Source: Paenibacillus_AM sp052180255
GTDB taxonomy: Bacteria > Bacillota > Bacilli > Paenibacillales > NBRC-103111
Direction of reading: 5' to 3'
DNA length: 64,000 bases
Assembly (NCBI RefSeq): GCF_052180255.1
Contig: NZ_CP197466.1
Span: forward strand, 1,178,001 to 1,242,000
The notes under the pieces are model-generated. The model was not told the DNA's origin and ran no database searches. It was given only the letters and a program-made list of their open reading frames with translations. The position numbers and the translations under genes were made by a program. Position 1 is the first letter of the stretch; each line of letters starts with the position of its first letter. Positions 25,513-34,811 of this stretch are shown piece by piece.

Positions 25513-26733
25513 TTATTTGATTTGGGATACGTAGCGATCTAACAATACAGCAATCTCTGCCCGATTCATGCTTCGATCGGGTTGAAATGTCGTCGGTGTG
25601 AATCCGTTAATAATGCCTGCGGTATGAAGCGCATAGATTGCAGGTGCACTCCATAGATCTCTCGGTACATCGGTGAATACGAACGCATCTGCTTGTTTTT
25701 GTTCCGTTTTTCCTTTGGATGTTTGCATTAATTTGTAAAATAAGTGGGCGACTTCACCACGCGTAATCGGAGCTTCTGGTCGCAAAGTGTTATCTGGATA
25801 ACCACTAATTACGCCAAGTTGCACCCCTTTAATAATGGATGAATAAGCCCAGTGCTGATTAGATAAATCTGTAAATGTAGTTGACTGACTATCGCCACTT
25901 GATGGGAGCTTGTCAAACTCAAAGACACGGTCCATTAGCGATACAAACTCAGCTCGAGTTAAAGCACGATCCGGTTCAAACTTGTTCTGATACCCTTTAA
26001 GCAAGCCTTTATCGATCATTCGGAGTATCGGATCACGAGCCCAATGACCCATGATATCTGGATATTTTGTCTCTGGTGGCTTCGTTCCTTGGAAAGCTTC
26101 AATACCATTCACAATCCCAATCGCCATTTTGGTTTTCATAGCATCACTTTTAAGCATAGCTTCGTCTTCAGCGTTGCTTAAAAAGGCGGTCTCCACTAAA
26201 ATGCTGGGAATTGTCCCCTTCCTTACGACATATACAGCACTTGGCACCAAACCTTGATTATTTAAACCGGTATTTTGTATGTATGCCTGCAGCATGTTTT
26301 CCGCAAATTTCTTTGATAAAGGCGAAAGAGCCTCCATCTCGGAAGAAGCTGGGTAATCTGCCTGTGGATAACGATTGTCGTAATATAAAACGAGTCCACC
26401 ACGTGCATTTTCGTTGGAATGCGAATTTGCATGTACCGATACGAAGAGGTCAGCAGATTGACGATTTGTAAAATCGACTCGTTCTTGCAAGCTTAAATAC
26501 TTGTCACTTTCTCGAGTCATGATAACCTCAATGCCACGTTTACGAAGTTCATCTCGAACTTTCAGAGCAATACTGAGGTTAACTGTTTTTTCTTGTAAAC
26601 CCGTTACACCGATCGCTCCAGGGTCATTTCCACCATGTCCAGGATCGACCACAACTCGCAGAGCAGAAGCTGCACCTGGAAATGCGAGAGTGAAAATAGT
26701 AAAAAGAAGTAGAATTCGTGTTGCTTTTTTCAT
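25513..26733 (-). CDS. N-acetylmuramoyl-L-alanine amidase (Amidase_3) with three SLH domains
   Basis: Secreted peptidoglycan amidase that cuts between muramic acid and L-Ala. Residues 1-24 are a signal peptide ending near ASA. The catalytic domain (about 25-215) has the zinc ligands of VVDPGHGGNDPGA, the Glu of GLQEKTVNL, the His of SVHANSHS and the catalytic Glu of ILVETAFLSN. Three S-layer homology repeats follow (about 225-275, 290-335, 350-400; key motifs TRAEF, TRGEV, NRAEI), which bind secondary cell-wall polymer. A GGAGGAG site precedes the start. The SLH tail points to Paenibacillaceae-type wall anchoring. It is transcribed against its neighbours. Confidence 0.93.
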   Translation of the reverse strand: MKKATRILLLFTIFTLAFPGAASALRVVVDPGHGGNDPGAIGVTGLQEKTVNLSIALKVRDELRKRGIEVIMTRESDKYLSLQERVDFTNRQSADLFVSVHANSHSNENARGGLVLYYDNRYPQADYPASSEMEALSPLSKKFAENMLQAYIQNTGLNNQGLVPSAVYVVRKGTIPSILVETAFLSNAEDEAMLKSDAMKTKMAIGIVNGIEAFQGTKPPETKYPDIMGHWARDPILRMIDKGLLKGYQNKFEPDRALTRAEFVSLMDRVFEFDKLPSSGDSQSTTFTDLSNQHWAYSSIIKGVQLGVISGYPDNTLRPEAPITRGEVAHLFYKLMQTSKGKTEQKQADAFVFTDVPRDLWSAPAIYALHTAGIINGFTPTTFQPDRSMNRAEIAVLLDRYVSQIK

Positions 26734-26765
26734 ATTATGTATCTCCTCCCAGGCCTTATTCTACA

Positions 26766-26794
26766 TTGAAAGCGCTCGAAGATGCACGTATAAT
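26766..26794 (+). promoter_or_regulatory. sigma-A-type promoter for the DUF4321-maf unit
   Basis: TTGAAA (26766-26771), 17-bp spacer, perfect TATAAT (26789-26794), 43 bases before the DUF4321 start. Confidence 0.75.
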
Positions 26795-26836
26795 TAGGCA
26801 TGTAGATTTTGGGAGAGGACGGAAACTAGTAAATAT

Positions 26837-27079
26837 ATGAAAAAAAACTATTTTGTACTGATTCTATTTATTATGATTGGACTGGTAGTAGGAATCATTA
26901 TTGGCGAGTTACTAGCCCCTGTTAAAGCACTTTCATTTTTGACGAAATCAGTAGGGTTCTCTTGGAAGCCTGAGGCTGATTTAAATGTCATCAAGTATAA
27001 TGTGTCTCTTCAGGTTCAACTGAATCTATGTGCGGTTATAGGGCTCATCGGAGCGATATGGTTGTATCGAAAGCTTTAA
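26837..27079 (+). CDS. DUF4321 family small membrane protein
   Basis: An 80-residue protein with two hydrophobic segments: near residues 6-28 (VLILFIMIGLVVGIIIGELL) and at the C-terminus (NLCAVIGLIGAIWLYRKL). This matches the DUF4321 family, often found beside maf in Bacillota. Function unknown. It precedes maf by 53 bases and probably shares its promoter. Confidence 0.82.
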   Translation: MKKNYFVLILFIMIGLVVGIIIGELLAPVKALSFLTKSVGFSWKPEADLNVIKYNVSLQVQLNLCAVIGLIGAIWLYRKL

Positions 27080-27132
27080 GATTGCACATCCTGAAAGGCG
27101 AATTATTGGAAAATGAAAAGGAGGGATTTAGC

Positions 27133-27765
27133 GTGCATACGACTGATTCTGATCAAGTCATGCTTGTTCTTGCGTCGTCTTCACCACGCAGGCAAGAGCT
27201 TGTTCGGTCACTAGGGTTTCCTTATCGGATTGAAGTTAGCGATGCGGATGAACAAGTAGAGGCATCCTTATCACCTGCACAAATTGTGGAATCGCTTAGT
27301 TTACGTAAGGTAAAAGTTGTCTATGAACGATTGAAACAAGAAGGCCAAGCCGGGACCGTATTGTTCCAAGGTAAAACCATCCTAATTGGATCAGATACCA
27401 TTGTTGTCAAAGATGGTGTTGTACTTGGTAAACCTGCAGATGAACAAGATGCTGCGCATATGCTGACTATGCTGCAGGATACAACCCATCAAGTGTATAC
27501 AGGGATTGCTTGTGTTGATCTAGCCACTGGCGCAGAAATTGTTCGGCATCGTACTACTGATGTGCATATGAAGCCGCTTAGTCCAGCACAAATCGAACGT
27601 TATATTGCAACAGGAGAGCCGATGGATAAGGCAGGTTCATATGCGATTCAAGGCATTGGTGCGACTTTCGTAGATTCGATTAATGGTGACTATTTTAATG
27701 TCGTGGGGTTATCCGTTTCCTTACTGAGTGATATGCTGAGTGAATTCGGCGTTGATGTCTTGTAA
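27133..27765 (+). CDS. maf: Maf-like nucleotide pyrophosphatase
   Basis: Hydrolyses non-canonical nucleoside triphosphates; in B. subtilis linked to inhibition of septum formation. The 210-residue protein begins with the family signature LASSSPRRQEL, followed by SDADEQ, LIGSDTIVVKDG and DKAGSYAIQGIG. GTG 27133 follows AAGGAGGG; the frame reaches back into DUF4321 but without family sequence. Order maf-radC-mreB is as in Bacillus. Confidence 0.93.
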   Translation: MHTTDSDQVMLVLASSSPRRQELVRSLGFPYRIEVSDADEQVEASLSPAQIVESLSLRKVKVVYERLKQEGQAGTVLFQGKTILIGSDTIVVKDGVVLGKPADEQDAAHMLTMLQDTTHQVYTGIACVDLATGAEIVRHRTTDVHMKPLSPAQIERYIATGEPMDKAGSYAIQGIGATFVDSINGDYFNVVGLSVSLLSDMLSEFGVDVL

Positions 27766-27792
27766 ATCCGTAATAATTCCAAAATATTACCA

Positions 27793-27820
27793 TATGACTT
27801 CCCTGTGAAAATGTTATAAT
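27793..27820 (+). promoter_or_regulatory. probable sigma-A-type promoter for radC-mreB
   Basis: Perfect TATAAT (27815-27820) with TATGAC 16 bp upstream as a weak -35. Confidence 0.55.
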
Positions 27821-27880
27821 AGATGGGAATTAATGAAAATTCATACACCCATATTATGACGAAAGAAGGGAAATCATATT

Positions 27881-28564
27881 TTGCCTCATCTTGCACTACG
27901 AGATGTTCCTAGTGAAGAAAGACCACGTGAACGTATGCTGCGCTTTGGTGCAGAAGCACTTAGCAATACGGAACTTCTTGCTATTCTGCTGCGGACGGGT
28001 ACAATGGCAGAATCCGCAATCGGACTTGCACAACGAGTGTTGGTAGAAGCGGGCAGCTTACGTTCATTGGTAGAAATGCGCAGGGAACAATTAACTCAGA
28101 TTCGAGGCATCGGTGATGCCAAAGCCCTGCAAATACAGGCTGGCATCGAGCTTGGTCGCAGAATTGCCCGATCGACGATGAGTGATGCAATTACAATACG
28201 CTCACCCCATGACGCGGCTAATTTGCTTACCGAGGAACTTAGATATTTAACGAAAGAGCATTTCGTCTGTTTATTTCTAAACACGAAAAACCATGTGATT
28301 GGTCAGGAAACATTATCCATCGGATCCCTTAATGCCGCTATCGTACATCCGCGCGAAATTTTTCGGGCGGCAATTACACGAAGTGCAGCGTCAATTGTAT
28401 GCGTACATAATCATCCGAGCGGTGACCCAACGCCTAGTAAAGAGGATATTGACATTACGAGACGATTGCTTGAAGCTGGTGGTATTATTGGGATTGAGGT
28501 GCTTGATCACATCATAATTGGAGATAAAGAATTCGTAAGTTTGAAGGAACAGGGGTTTATGTAA
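27881..28564 (+). CDS. radC: RadC family JAMM/MPN+ protein
   Basis: RadC/YsxA family member, 227 residues; despite the name a role in DNA repair is not established. It has an N-terminal helix-hairpin-helix-like part (GAEALSNTELLAILLRTG, LTQIRGIGDAKALQIQ) and a C-terminal JAMM metalloprotease-like domain with VHNHPSGDPTPSKED. The only suitable start is TTG 27881 behind GAAGGGA. It sits 63 bases upstream of mreB. Confidence 0.93.
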   Translation: MPHLALRDVPSEERPRERMLRFGAEALSNTELLAILLRTGTMAESAIGLAQRVLVEAGSLRSLVEMRREQLTQIRGIGDAKALQIQAGIELGRRIARSTMSDAITIRSPHDAANLLTEELRYLTKEHFVCLFLNTKNHVIGQETLSIGSLNAAIVHPREIFRAAITRSAASIVCVHNHPSGDPTPSKEDIDITRRLLEAGGIIGIEVLDHIIIGDKEFVSLKEQGFM

Positions 28565-28627
28565 TATAATGAGCATTATGTTTGAACTGAACACAGTGAT
28601 GACAGTAAGGGAAAGGAGCTTCTACAA

Positions 28628-29656
28628 ATGTTCGGTGGAAAAGATTATGGAATTGATTTAGGTACTGCAAATACCCTTGTTTATGAAAAAGGCAACGGTA
28701 TTATTGTCCGCGAACCCTCAGTGGTTGCTCTGCGTACAGATACAAAAACAATTGAAGCGGTAGGTAACTCCGCGAGAAATATGATTGGTCGTACACCAGG
28801 GAATATCAGAGCGGTTCGTCCGATGAAAGACGGCGTTATTGCTGATTTTGAAACAACAGCTGTTATGATTCGTTACTTCTTGCGTCAAGCGCATAAACCA
28901 AGCATGTTCTTCGGGCGTCATCCGAATGTGATGATTTGCGTGCCGTCAGGTATTACTGCTGTTGAGAAACGTGCAGTGACAGACGCAGCCAAACAAGCTG
29001 GTGCACGTGAAGCACATACAATTGAGGAGCCGCTAGCAGCTGCAATTGGTGCAGATCTGCCGGTATGGGAGCCAACAGGTTCCATGGTTGTTGATATTGG
29101 TGGGGGTACAACTGAAGTTGCTGTTATCTCTCTTGGAAGTATTGTAACAAGCCGCTCGATTCGAGTAGCTGGGGATAACATGGACGATTCAGTTACACAG
29201 TTTATTAAGAAAACGTATAGCATGATGATTGGTGAACGTACGGCTGAAGCACTCAAGATTGAGATTGGTTCTGCCATGCAGCTTGACGAGCAAGAAAGCT
29301 TTGAAATTCGTGGTCGTGATCTTGTGTCGGGATTGCCGAAAACAATGCAGATCACTTCGGATGAAATTACAGAAGCTTTAGCTGATACTGTTACTGCTAT
29401 TGTTGATTCAGTTAAAATGACACTTGAAAAATGCCCACCAGAACTTGCGGCAGATATTATGGATCGCGGTATTGTGTTAACAGGCGGTGGGGCGCTCCTA
29501 CGTAATTTAGATAAATTGTTAACAAGAGAGACAGGCATGCCTGTTATTGTTGCAGATAATCCGCTTGATTGTGTTGCAATCGGAACGGGTCGTTCCCTTG
29601 ATCACATGCATTTGTTCAAAGGGTCAGACTCCAGTGCAAGATACAAGAAAAAATAG
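28628..29656 (+). CDS. mreB: rod shape-determining protein MreB
   Basis: Actin-like ATPase that forms membrane-bound filaments directing lateral wall synthesis. The 342-residue protein has YGIDLGTANTLVY (phosphate 1), VVDIGGGTTEVAVIS (phosphate 2) and VLTGGGALL (adenosine site). AAAGGAG precedes ATG. First gene of the mreBCD-minCD-rodA run, with short spacers. Confidence 0.98.
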   Translation: MFGGKDYGIDLGTANTLVYEKGNGIIVREPSVVALRTDTKTIEAVGNSARNMIGRTPGNIRAVRPMKDGVIADFETTAVMIRYFLRQAHKPSMFFGRHPNVMICVPSGITAVEKRAVTDAAKQAGAREAHTIEEPLAAAIGADLPVWEPTGSMVVDIGGGTTEVAVISLGSIVTSRSIRVAGDNMDDSVTQFIKKTYSMMIGERTAEALKIEIGSAMQLDEQESFEIRGRDLVSGLPKTMQITSDEITEALADTVTAIVDSVKMTLEKCPPELAADIMDRGIVLTGGGALLRNLDKLLTRETGMPVIVADNPLDCVAIGTGRSLDHMHLFKGSDSSARYKKK

Positions 29657-29686
29657 CTCTAGCGCCATGTTGAGAAGGTGTTCATA

Positions 29687-30553
29687 TTGTTTAGATTTAT
29701 GGGGAATAAACGGCTAATTGTACTGATGTTCGCACTCATTTTCTTCTTTATTATGATGGGTCTGACGCTTGGTGGACGTGTTGGTATGACTTGGCCGGAA
29801 AAATTTATAAAAGACTCAATTTCTTGGACGCAAAGTATCGTCTACAAGCCCGCTGCTTATATAGCGGGTTTCTTTAAAGATGTTGGAAGTCTAGGTGTTA
29901 TTTATGATGAGAACAAAACGCTTAAATTAACATTAACGCAATATGCTAGAGATACGCAGCGTCTGAATGATCTAGAAGCACAGAATGCACGTTTAAAAGA
30001 GCAGCTTCATTTTACAGAAAATCAGAAACAAGCAAATAACTATAAGTATCGCATTGCTGAAGTGACAGGTTCGAATTCTATTGATCCATACAACAATTCG
30101 ATTACCATCAATATAGGTGAAAAAGATGGAATCAAACCGAATATGGCCGTTATGACGGTGGATGGATTAATCGGTCGCGTAAAAGAAACTCGACCTCTTT
30201 CTTCTACAGTTCAATTATTAATGGATATCAATGAGGCTGATAACTCGTCCAAGGCGATCTCCACAACTGTACAAGGGAAAGATAAGGATTCTTATGGTGT
30301 TATTGAAAGCTATGACAATGAGAAAGGTCTACTTATCATGACACGTGTAGATAAGGATGATCCGATTGCTGTTGGCGATACGGTTATTACATCAGGCCTA
30401 GGTCAAGTGTTCCCAAGTGGGATTCCGGTTGGAACCGTTGTTTCACGTGATGTTGGAGACTTTGGAATCACCCATAAAGTCATGGTTAAGCCCTTCGTGT
30501 CATTCCGCAAAATTCGCGAAGTGTTCGTCGTTGAAGTGCCAGGGCAGGGGTGA
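29687..30553 (+). CDS. mreC: rod shape-determining protein MreC
   Basis: Bitopic membrane protein linking MreB to extracellular wall synthesis enzymes. The 288-residue protein has an N-terminal membrane segment (about 8-28), a coiled coil (about 85-110, TQRLNDLEAQNARLKEQL) and the beta-rich MreC core with VTSGLGQVFPSGIPVG, read here as ITSGLGQVFPSGIPVGTV. TTG 29687 fits AGAAGG at 29673-29678; GTG 29678 lies within that site. Confidence 0.93.
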   Translation: MFRFMGNKRLIVLMFALIFFFIMMGLTLGGRVGMTWPEKFIKDSISWTQSIVYKPAAYIAGFFKDVGSLGVIYDENKTLKLTLTQYARDTQRLNDLEAQNARLKEQLHFTENQKQANNYKYRIAEVTGSNSIDPYNNSITINIGEKDGIKPNMAVMTVDGLIGRVKETRPLSSTVQLLMDINEADNSSKAISTTVQGKDKDSYGVIESYDNEKGLLIMTRVDKDDPIAVGDTVITSGLGQVFPSGIPVGTVVSRDVGDFGITHKVMVKPFVSFRKIREVFVVEVPGQG

Positions 30554-30556
30554 GTG

Positions 30557-31096
30557 ATGAGAGGGTTAAGAAGACATTATCCGTGGTTATTGATGTTGTT
30601 GTTATTTATCGTGCAAGGAACGCTGATGCCTTGGCTTTTGCCTGAATCCTGGCAGTCCAATGTACATGTCTCACCTAACTTTGTGCTTGTCGTCATTCTT
30701 TATTTTGGACTCTATGTTGGCAGGCACCAAGCTTTACTATATGGCGTTATTTTTGGATTATTCCAAGATTTCATTTATTATGGGCATATGATAGGCGTTT
30801 TTTCGTTTGCAATGGGTTTAACAGGCTACATCATTGGGCTTATGCAAGTGTTCAGACCTCATTTTGTATTGTACACCATCGTGTTAATTGGAATAGGGGA
30901 TGCAATCTGCGAGGCGATGGTAGGTAGTCTTTACCTGCTATTTGATGTGACGAAAATACCTTTTGTACATGCTATGACTCATTTTGTTTTACCAAGTGCA
31001 TTATTCAATATGCTGTTCGCACTTGCGATTTATATTCCGATGCGCAAGTGGATCGATTCGATGCATTTGGTGAAAAAAGACGGAGAAGCTTTATAA
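30557..31096 (+). CDS. mreD: rod shape-determining protein MreD
   Basis: Polytopic membrane protein of 179 residues with five or six hydrophobic segments, including the family region LYGVIFGLFQDFIYYGHMIG. ATG 30557 lies 3 bases after the mreC stop behind GGCAGGGGTGAG. Position identifies it as strongly as sequence. Confidence 0.92.
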   Translation: MRGLRRHYPWLLMLLLFIVQGTLMPWLLPESWQSNVHVSPNFVLVVILYFGLYVGRHQALLYGVIFGLFQDFIYYGHMIGVFSFAMGLTGYIIGLMQVFRPHFVLYTIVLIGIGDAICEAMVGSLYLLFDVTKIPFVHAMTHFVLPSALFNMLFALAIYIPMRKWIDSMHLVKKDGEAL

Positions 31097-31153
31097 CGAG
31101 GAAGGAAATACTTGCCCACAAGCCGAATTGTAAGCATTAGGAGGCTGAATGGG

Positions 31154-31795
31154 ATGACTGCAGAGAGAAAACAACATGTAACCTTAAAGGGAACCAAAGA
31201 AGGTTTAGTTTTTCGTTTCGAGGATACTTGTGAGTTTGAAGAGTTATTAAGTAGTTTACGCCACATGTTAGAAGAATCGCATGTTCAGATATTATCTGGG
31301 CCAATTGTCCATGTGTACATGAAGCTTGGTAAACGTAGTATTACGGAAGATCAAGAAGAGCAAATTCGGGATATCCTTCGAACCAAAGGTAATCTATTGA
31401 TTCAATCCATTGAATCAGATGGACTTAAAGATAATTATTCGCAGCAAGGAAAGTTAAACCCAATCAAAGGAATTGTCCGTTCTGGACAAATCTTAGAGCA
31501 TAGTGGGGATTTGCTGTTTCTTGGTGATGTGAATCCAGGAGGTTCGATTATTTGCACGGGATCCATCTATATTTTGGGTGCGCTCAGAGGGATGGCTCAC
31601 GCTGGTTGTGAGGGAGAGGAAACAGCTATTATCGCTGCATCCTACATGAGACCAACACAATTACGAATTGCAGGTATTGTATCACGTTCACCAGATGAGT
31701 GGGGTATAGAAGAGGCTCATATGGAATTTGCATATATTCAAGAAGGCGTGATGCAGATTAATAAACTTAATCATTTGCATCACATCTTACCGTAA
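31154..31795 (+). CDS. minC: septum site-determining protein MinC
   Basis: Inhibitor of FtsZ assembly away from mid-cell. The 213-residue protein has the N-terminal domain opening QHVTLKGTKEGLVF and the C-terminal beta-helix that binds MinD (RSGQILEHSGDLLFLGDVN, GSIICTGSIYILGALRGMAH). ATG 31154 has AGGAGG 9 bases upstream and matches the Bacillus MinC N-terminus; TTG 31112, with its own GAGGAAGG, would add 14 residues. Confidence 0.93.
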   Translation: MTAERKQHVTLKGTKEGLVFRFEDTCEFEELLSSLRHMLEESHVQILSGPIVHVYMKLGKRSITEDQEEQIRDILRTKGNLLIQSIESDGLKDNYSQQGKLNPIKGIVRSGQILEHSGDLLFLGDVNPGGSIICTGSIYILGALRGMAHAGCEGEETAIIAASYMRPTQLRIAGIVSRSPDEWGIEEAHMEFAYIQEGVMQINKLNHLHHILP

Positions 31796-31836
31796 TGAAA
31801 AAGCCGTTGTTTCAATATCAAGGAGAGTGAACGTTC

Positions 31837-32631
31837 ATGGGAGAAGCTATTGTTGTTACTTCAGGTAAAGGCGGAGTCGGCAAAACGACGACTTCGGCTA
31901 ATCTGGGCTCCGCTCTTGCTTTATTAGGCAAAAAAGTTTGTATGGTTGACACGGACATTGGACTAAGAAATTTGGACGTTGTCATGGGACTAGAGAATCG
32001 TATTATTTATGATATTGTCGATGTCGCTGAAGGACGCTGCAGATTACAGCAGGCGCTGGTTCGTGATAAGCGCTTCACCGAATTATACTTATTGCCAGCT
32101 GCACAAACCAAAGATAAAGATGATATTACGCCTGAATCTATAAAGAAGATTGTCGATTCTCTTAAAGAAGAATTTGATTATATTATTATTGATTGTCCGG
32201 CAGGCATTGAGCATGGATTTCGCAATGCGATTGCAGGTGCGGATCAAGCAGTCGTTGTCACAACACCTGAGCTTACAGCCACGCGTGATGCGGATCGTGT
32301 CATTGGATTACTTGATAAATCAGGTATTAAATCACCTAAGCTGGTCATTAATCGCATTCGCCCGAATATGATGAAAAAAGGCGAAATGTTGGATATTGAT
32401 GAAATTTGCTCTATACTTGCGATTGATTTGCTTGGCATCGTACCGGATGATGAACATGTCATTAAAGCAGCGAATACCGGAGAACCTACGGTGATGAGCG
32501 ATACGTCACGAGCGTCGATCGCTTATCGGAACATTGCTCGCCGCATTTTGGGTGATTCGGTTCCACTTGCCCCGCTTGAATATAAGCAAGGGGTATTCAC
32601 AAAAATGAAAAAGATGCTCGGGATAGGATGA
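31837..32631 (+). CDS. minD: septum site-determining protein MinD
   Basis: ParA/MinD-type ATPase that recruits MinC to the membrane. The 264-residue protein has the deviant Walker A SGKGGVGKTTT, switch I/II motifs (DTDIGLRNLD, IIDCPAGIE) and a C-terminal amphipathic membrane-targeting helix (FTKMKKMLGIG). AAGGAGAG precedes ATG. Confidence 0.97.
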   Translation: MGEAIVVTSGKGGVGKTTTSANLGSALALLGKKVCMVDTDIGLRNLDVVMGLENRIIYDIVDVAEGRCRLQQALVRDKRFTELYLLPAAQTKDKDDITPESIKKIVDSLKEEFDYIIIDCPAGIEHGFRNAIAGADQAVVVTTPELTATRDADRVIGLLDKSGIKSPKLVINRIRPNMMKKGEMLDIDEICSILAIDLLGIVPDDEHVIKAANTGEPTVMSDTSRASIAYRNIARRILGDSVPLAPLEYKQGVFTKMKKMLGIG

Positions 32632-32640
32632 GGACTTGAA

Positions 32641-33795
32641 TTGCTGAAGAAACTCAAACAATTTGATTTTATCATCGTCTTTATTCTGGTTTGTTTTATG
32701 ATTATTTCTACGATGGTCGTATATAGCGCTACATTTAATGACCCGAAAATTTCGGTCTCTTTTGGGAAAAGTTTTGGAATCTATGGTGTCTGTCTTTTGG
32801 CATTTATCCTTACAGCGTTGTTTGATTATCGTGTTCTAATGAAATATTGGCCCTATTTATACGGTATTGGTATTGCATTGCTGATTGCCATCTTCTTATT
32901 TGGTACTGAGCAGAATGGGGCAAAGGGCTGGTTCAAGATTACAAGTAATCTAAGTTTTCAGCCTGCGGAGTTTATGAAGCTGATCTTGATCTTGGTCATC
33001 GGTGCTTGGCTTGCTAAGCGTAGAGGAGAACGATTAGAATTCGTACGAGATGTACTGCCAATTGGGGTACTCGTCTTTGTTCCTTTTCTTATGGTAATGG
33101 TTATGCCGGATATGGGAAATGCGATGATCTATGTCATTATCCTGTTTGGTATGTATTGGATTGGCAACATTCGATATTTGCATGCGTTTATCGGTGTGGC
33201 TATAATTGTGGGTACTGGTCTACTTTCCTATTACTTGTACAATACGTATCATGAGTCTATTACGACATTTCTAGTTGATAATCATTTTGGTCACTGGGTG
33301 AAGCGGATTGATGGTTTCTTATACTCTGAAAATGTAGATAAGGATTGGATCCTTCAGCAGCGCAGAGCTCTGGTCGCGATTGGATCTGGTGGTCTTGCAG
33401 GCCAAGGCTTTATGCAAGGGCAGGCTACCCATAGCGGCGGTATCATTTATGGCTACTCGGATACAATCTTCGCGGTTATTGGGGAAGAGTTCGGATTCCG
33501 TGGTGGTGCTATACTGCTATTAATGTACTTTGTACTTATTTACCGCATGATTCTAATTTCGATTCGAAGTATCCACCTGAGTGGTTCTTACATCATTATT
33601 GGAATTGTCTCCATGTTCGTTCTCCAGATCTTCCAGAATATCGGGATGTTGATCGGAGTTATGCCGTTAACAGGGATTACACTTCCCTTTATTTCTTACG
33701 GCGGAACTTCATTGTTTATTAACATGATTTCAATGGGTCTTGTAATGAGTGTGAAACTGCACCAAGACAAGTACTTTGACTTTGAAAATGATTGA
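32641..33795 (+). CDS. rodA: FtsW/RodA/SpoVE family glycosyltransferase (RodA-like)
   Basis: SEDS-family peptidoglycan polymerase of 384 residues with about ten membrane segments. Family motifs include GAKGWFKI, FQPAEFMKL, MPDMGNA, and PLTGITLPFISYGGTSL near the end. Linkage to mreBCD and minCD suggests elongation (RodA) rather than division or spore cortex, but paralogues are not easily separated by sequence. Start is TTG 32641 behind GATGAGGA. A terminator follows. Confidence 0.88.
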   Translation: MLKKLKQFDFIIVFILVCFMIISTMVVYSATFNDPKISVSFGKSFGIYGVCLLAFILTALFDYRVLMKYWPYLYGIGIALLIAIFLFGTEQNGAKGWFKITSNLSFQPAEFMKLILILVIGAWLAKRRGERLEFVRDVLPIGVLVFVPFLMVMVMPDMGNAMIYVIILFGMYWIGNIRYLHAFIGVAIIVGTGLLSYYLYNTYHESITTFLVDNHFGHWVKRIDGFLYSENVDKDWILQQRRALVAIGSGGLAGQGFMQGQATHSGGIIYGYSDTIFAVIGEEFGFRGGAILLLMYFVLIYRMILISIRSIHLSGSYIIIGIVSMFVLQIFQNIGMLIGVMPLTGITLPFISYGGTSLFINMISMGLVMSVKLHQDKYFDFEND

Positions 33796-33806
33796 TACGC
33801 TTTTTA

Positions 33807-33834
33807 AGAGCTCAGCTGCGGCTGGGCTCTTTTT
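33807..33834 (+). terminator. terminator after rodA
   Basis: AGAGCTCAGC (33807-33816) pairs with GCTGGGCTCT (33821-33830) around a 4-base loop and TTTT follows. Confidence 0.88.
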
Positions 33835-33938
33835 GTTGATGAATCCGATCGAAGAGGGTCTATTTGGCCATGTCTATTCATAAAGTAGAGTAATCAACTT
33901 TCATGAAGTACAAGCTTTGTGAAGAAGGAGGCAAGCAG

Positions 33939-34811
33939 GTGCAAATCAAAAATAATGTTCGCCAACGTCGGTTGGAAAGAATAAAGTTATTGCAAGAAAA
34001 TGGTAATCAAGTCGAGCGAGTTGATCATGATCAACTCCGATTACCTAAGCCACAGGGACTTCAACAACCGTCTGTATTGCCCTCGTTCCTACCAGATGAC
34101 TCGGAGAGAAACTATGATCCAAGAATGAATGACCCTGAATTTGTATGGAGACAAAAATATAAATTGGACCATGAAGATCATGGAGAACCTCCATTAACCA
34201 TATGGCGAGGTTTTCGAACGAAGGCGTGGGTTGCGCTGCTGCTTTTTATTCTGATTTGGGCTCTGTTTCAATTGAAACATCCACTCGCTCAAAAGGGACA
34301 ATCTTACATCGCAACATTACTTGTACAGCCCATTTCCTATGAAGCAATTTCGACTTGGTATCATCGAACTTTTGGTGATTCTCCTTCCTTTATCCCTGTC
34401 TTTAATAGCAAAGGAAAAGACGATGCTATAAAAGCGAGCCTAGGTAATAAACGTAATTATTTCGCTCCGCTGCAAGGTAAAGTCACGGTTCCATATACAC
34501 AATCAAATGGAGGCATCTTGTTATCTGCTCGTACGGGCACTCCTGTATTCGCGATGGACGATGGTCAAGTAATCCGTGCAGGTGAGAGTGAAACGACAGG
34601 ATATACAATCGTCATTCAGCACCCTGAAGGGGTACAGTCTGTTTATGGTTGGATGGATGGGGCGAAGCTCCAAGTGAATGATTGGATTAAAGCAGGTGAG
34701 ACAATTGGTTATGCAGCAAAAGATGAAATCAAGGGAACAGGTACTCTTTACTTTGCTATCAAAAAGGACAAGATGAGCGTGGATCCGGTGGATGTGATTT
34801 CGTTTGATTAA
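33939..34811 (+). CDS. spoIVFA: stage IV sporulation protein FA (M23-like)
   Basis: Membrane partner that holds the SpoIVFB protease inactive until the forespore signals. The 290-residue protein has a basic Gln-rich N-terminus, a membrane segment (about 103-120) and a C-terminal peptidase M23-like domain (about 200-287, NGGILLSARTGTPVFAMDDG). The usual HxH metal motif is degenerate (TLYFAIKKD), as expected for a non-catalytic SpoIVFA. GTG 33939 follows AAGGAGG; ATG 33903 is open but lacks a site. It overlaps spoIVFB. Confidence 0.88.
   Translation: MQIKNNVRQRRLERIKLLQENGNQVERVDHDQLRLPKPQGLQQPSVLPSFLPDDSERNYDPRMNDPEFVWRQKYKLDHEDHGEPPLTIWRGFRTKAWVALLLFILIWALFQLKHPLAQKGQSYIATLLVQPISYEAISTWYHRTFGDSPSFIPVFNSKGKDDAIKASLGNKRNYFAPLQGKVTVPYTQSNGGILLSARTGTPVFAMDDGQVIRAGESETTGYTIVIQHPEGVQSVYGWMDGAKLQVNDWIKAGETIGYAAKDEIKGTGTLYFAIKKDKMSVDPVDVISFD

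Noticed and set aside
26766..26780. cre-like sequence (TTGAAAGCGCTCGAA) for catabolite repression
   Set aside because: Matches the cre pattern except at one conserved C, but it coincides with the -35 of a housekeeping DUF4321-maf promoter; probably chance.
28918..29538. 206-codon open frame on the minus strand across mreB
   Set aside because: Fully antisense to a clear mreB; the Ser/Ile/Thr-rich, low-quality protein is what the reverse complement of a conserved gene gives.
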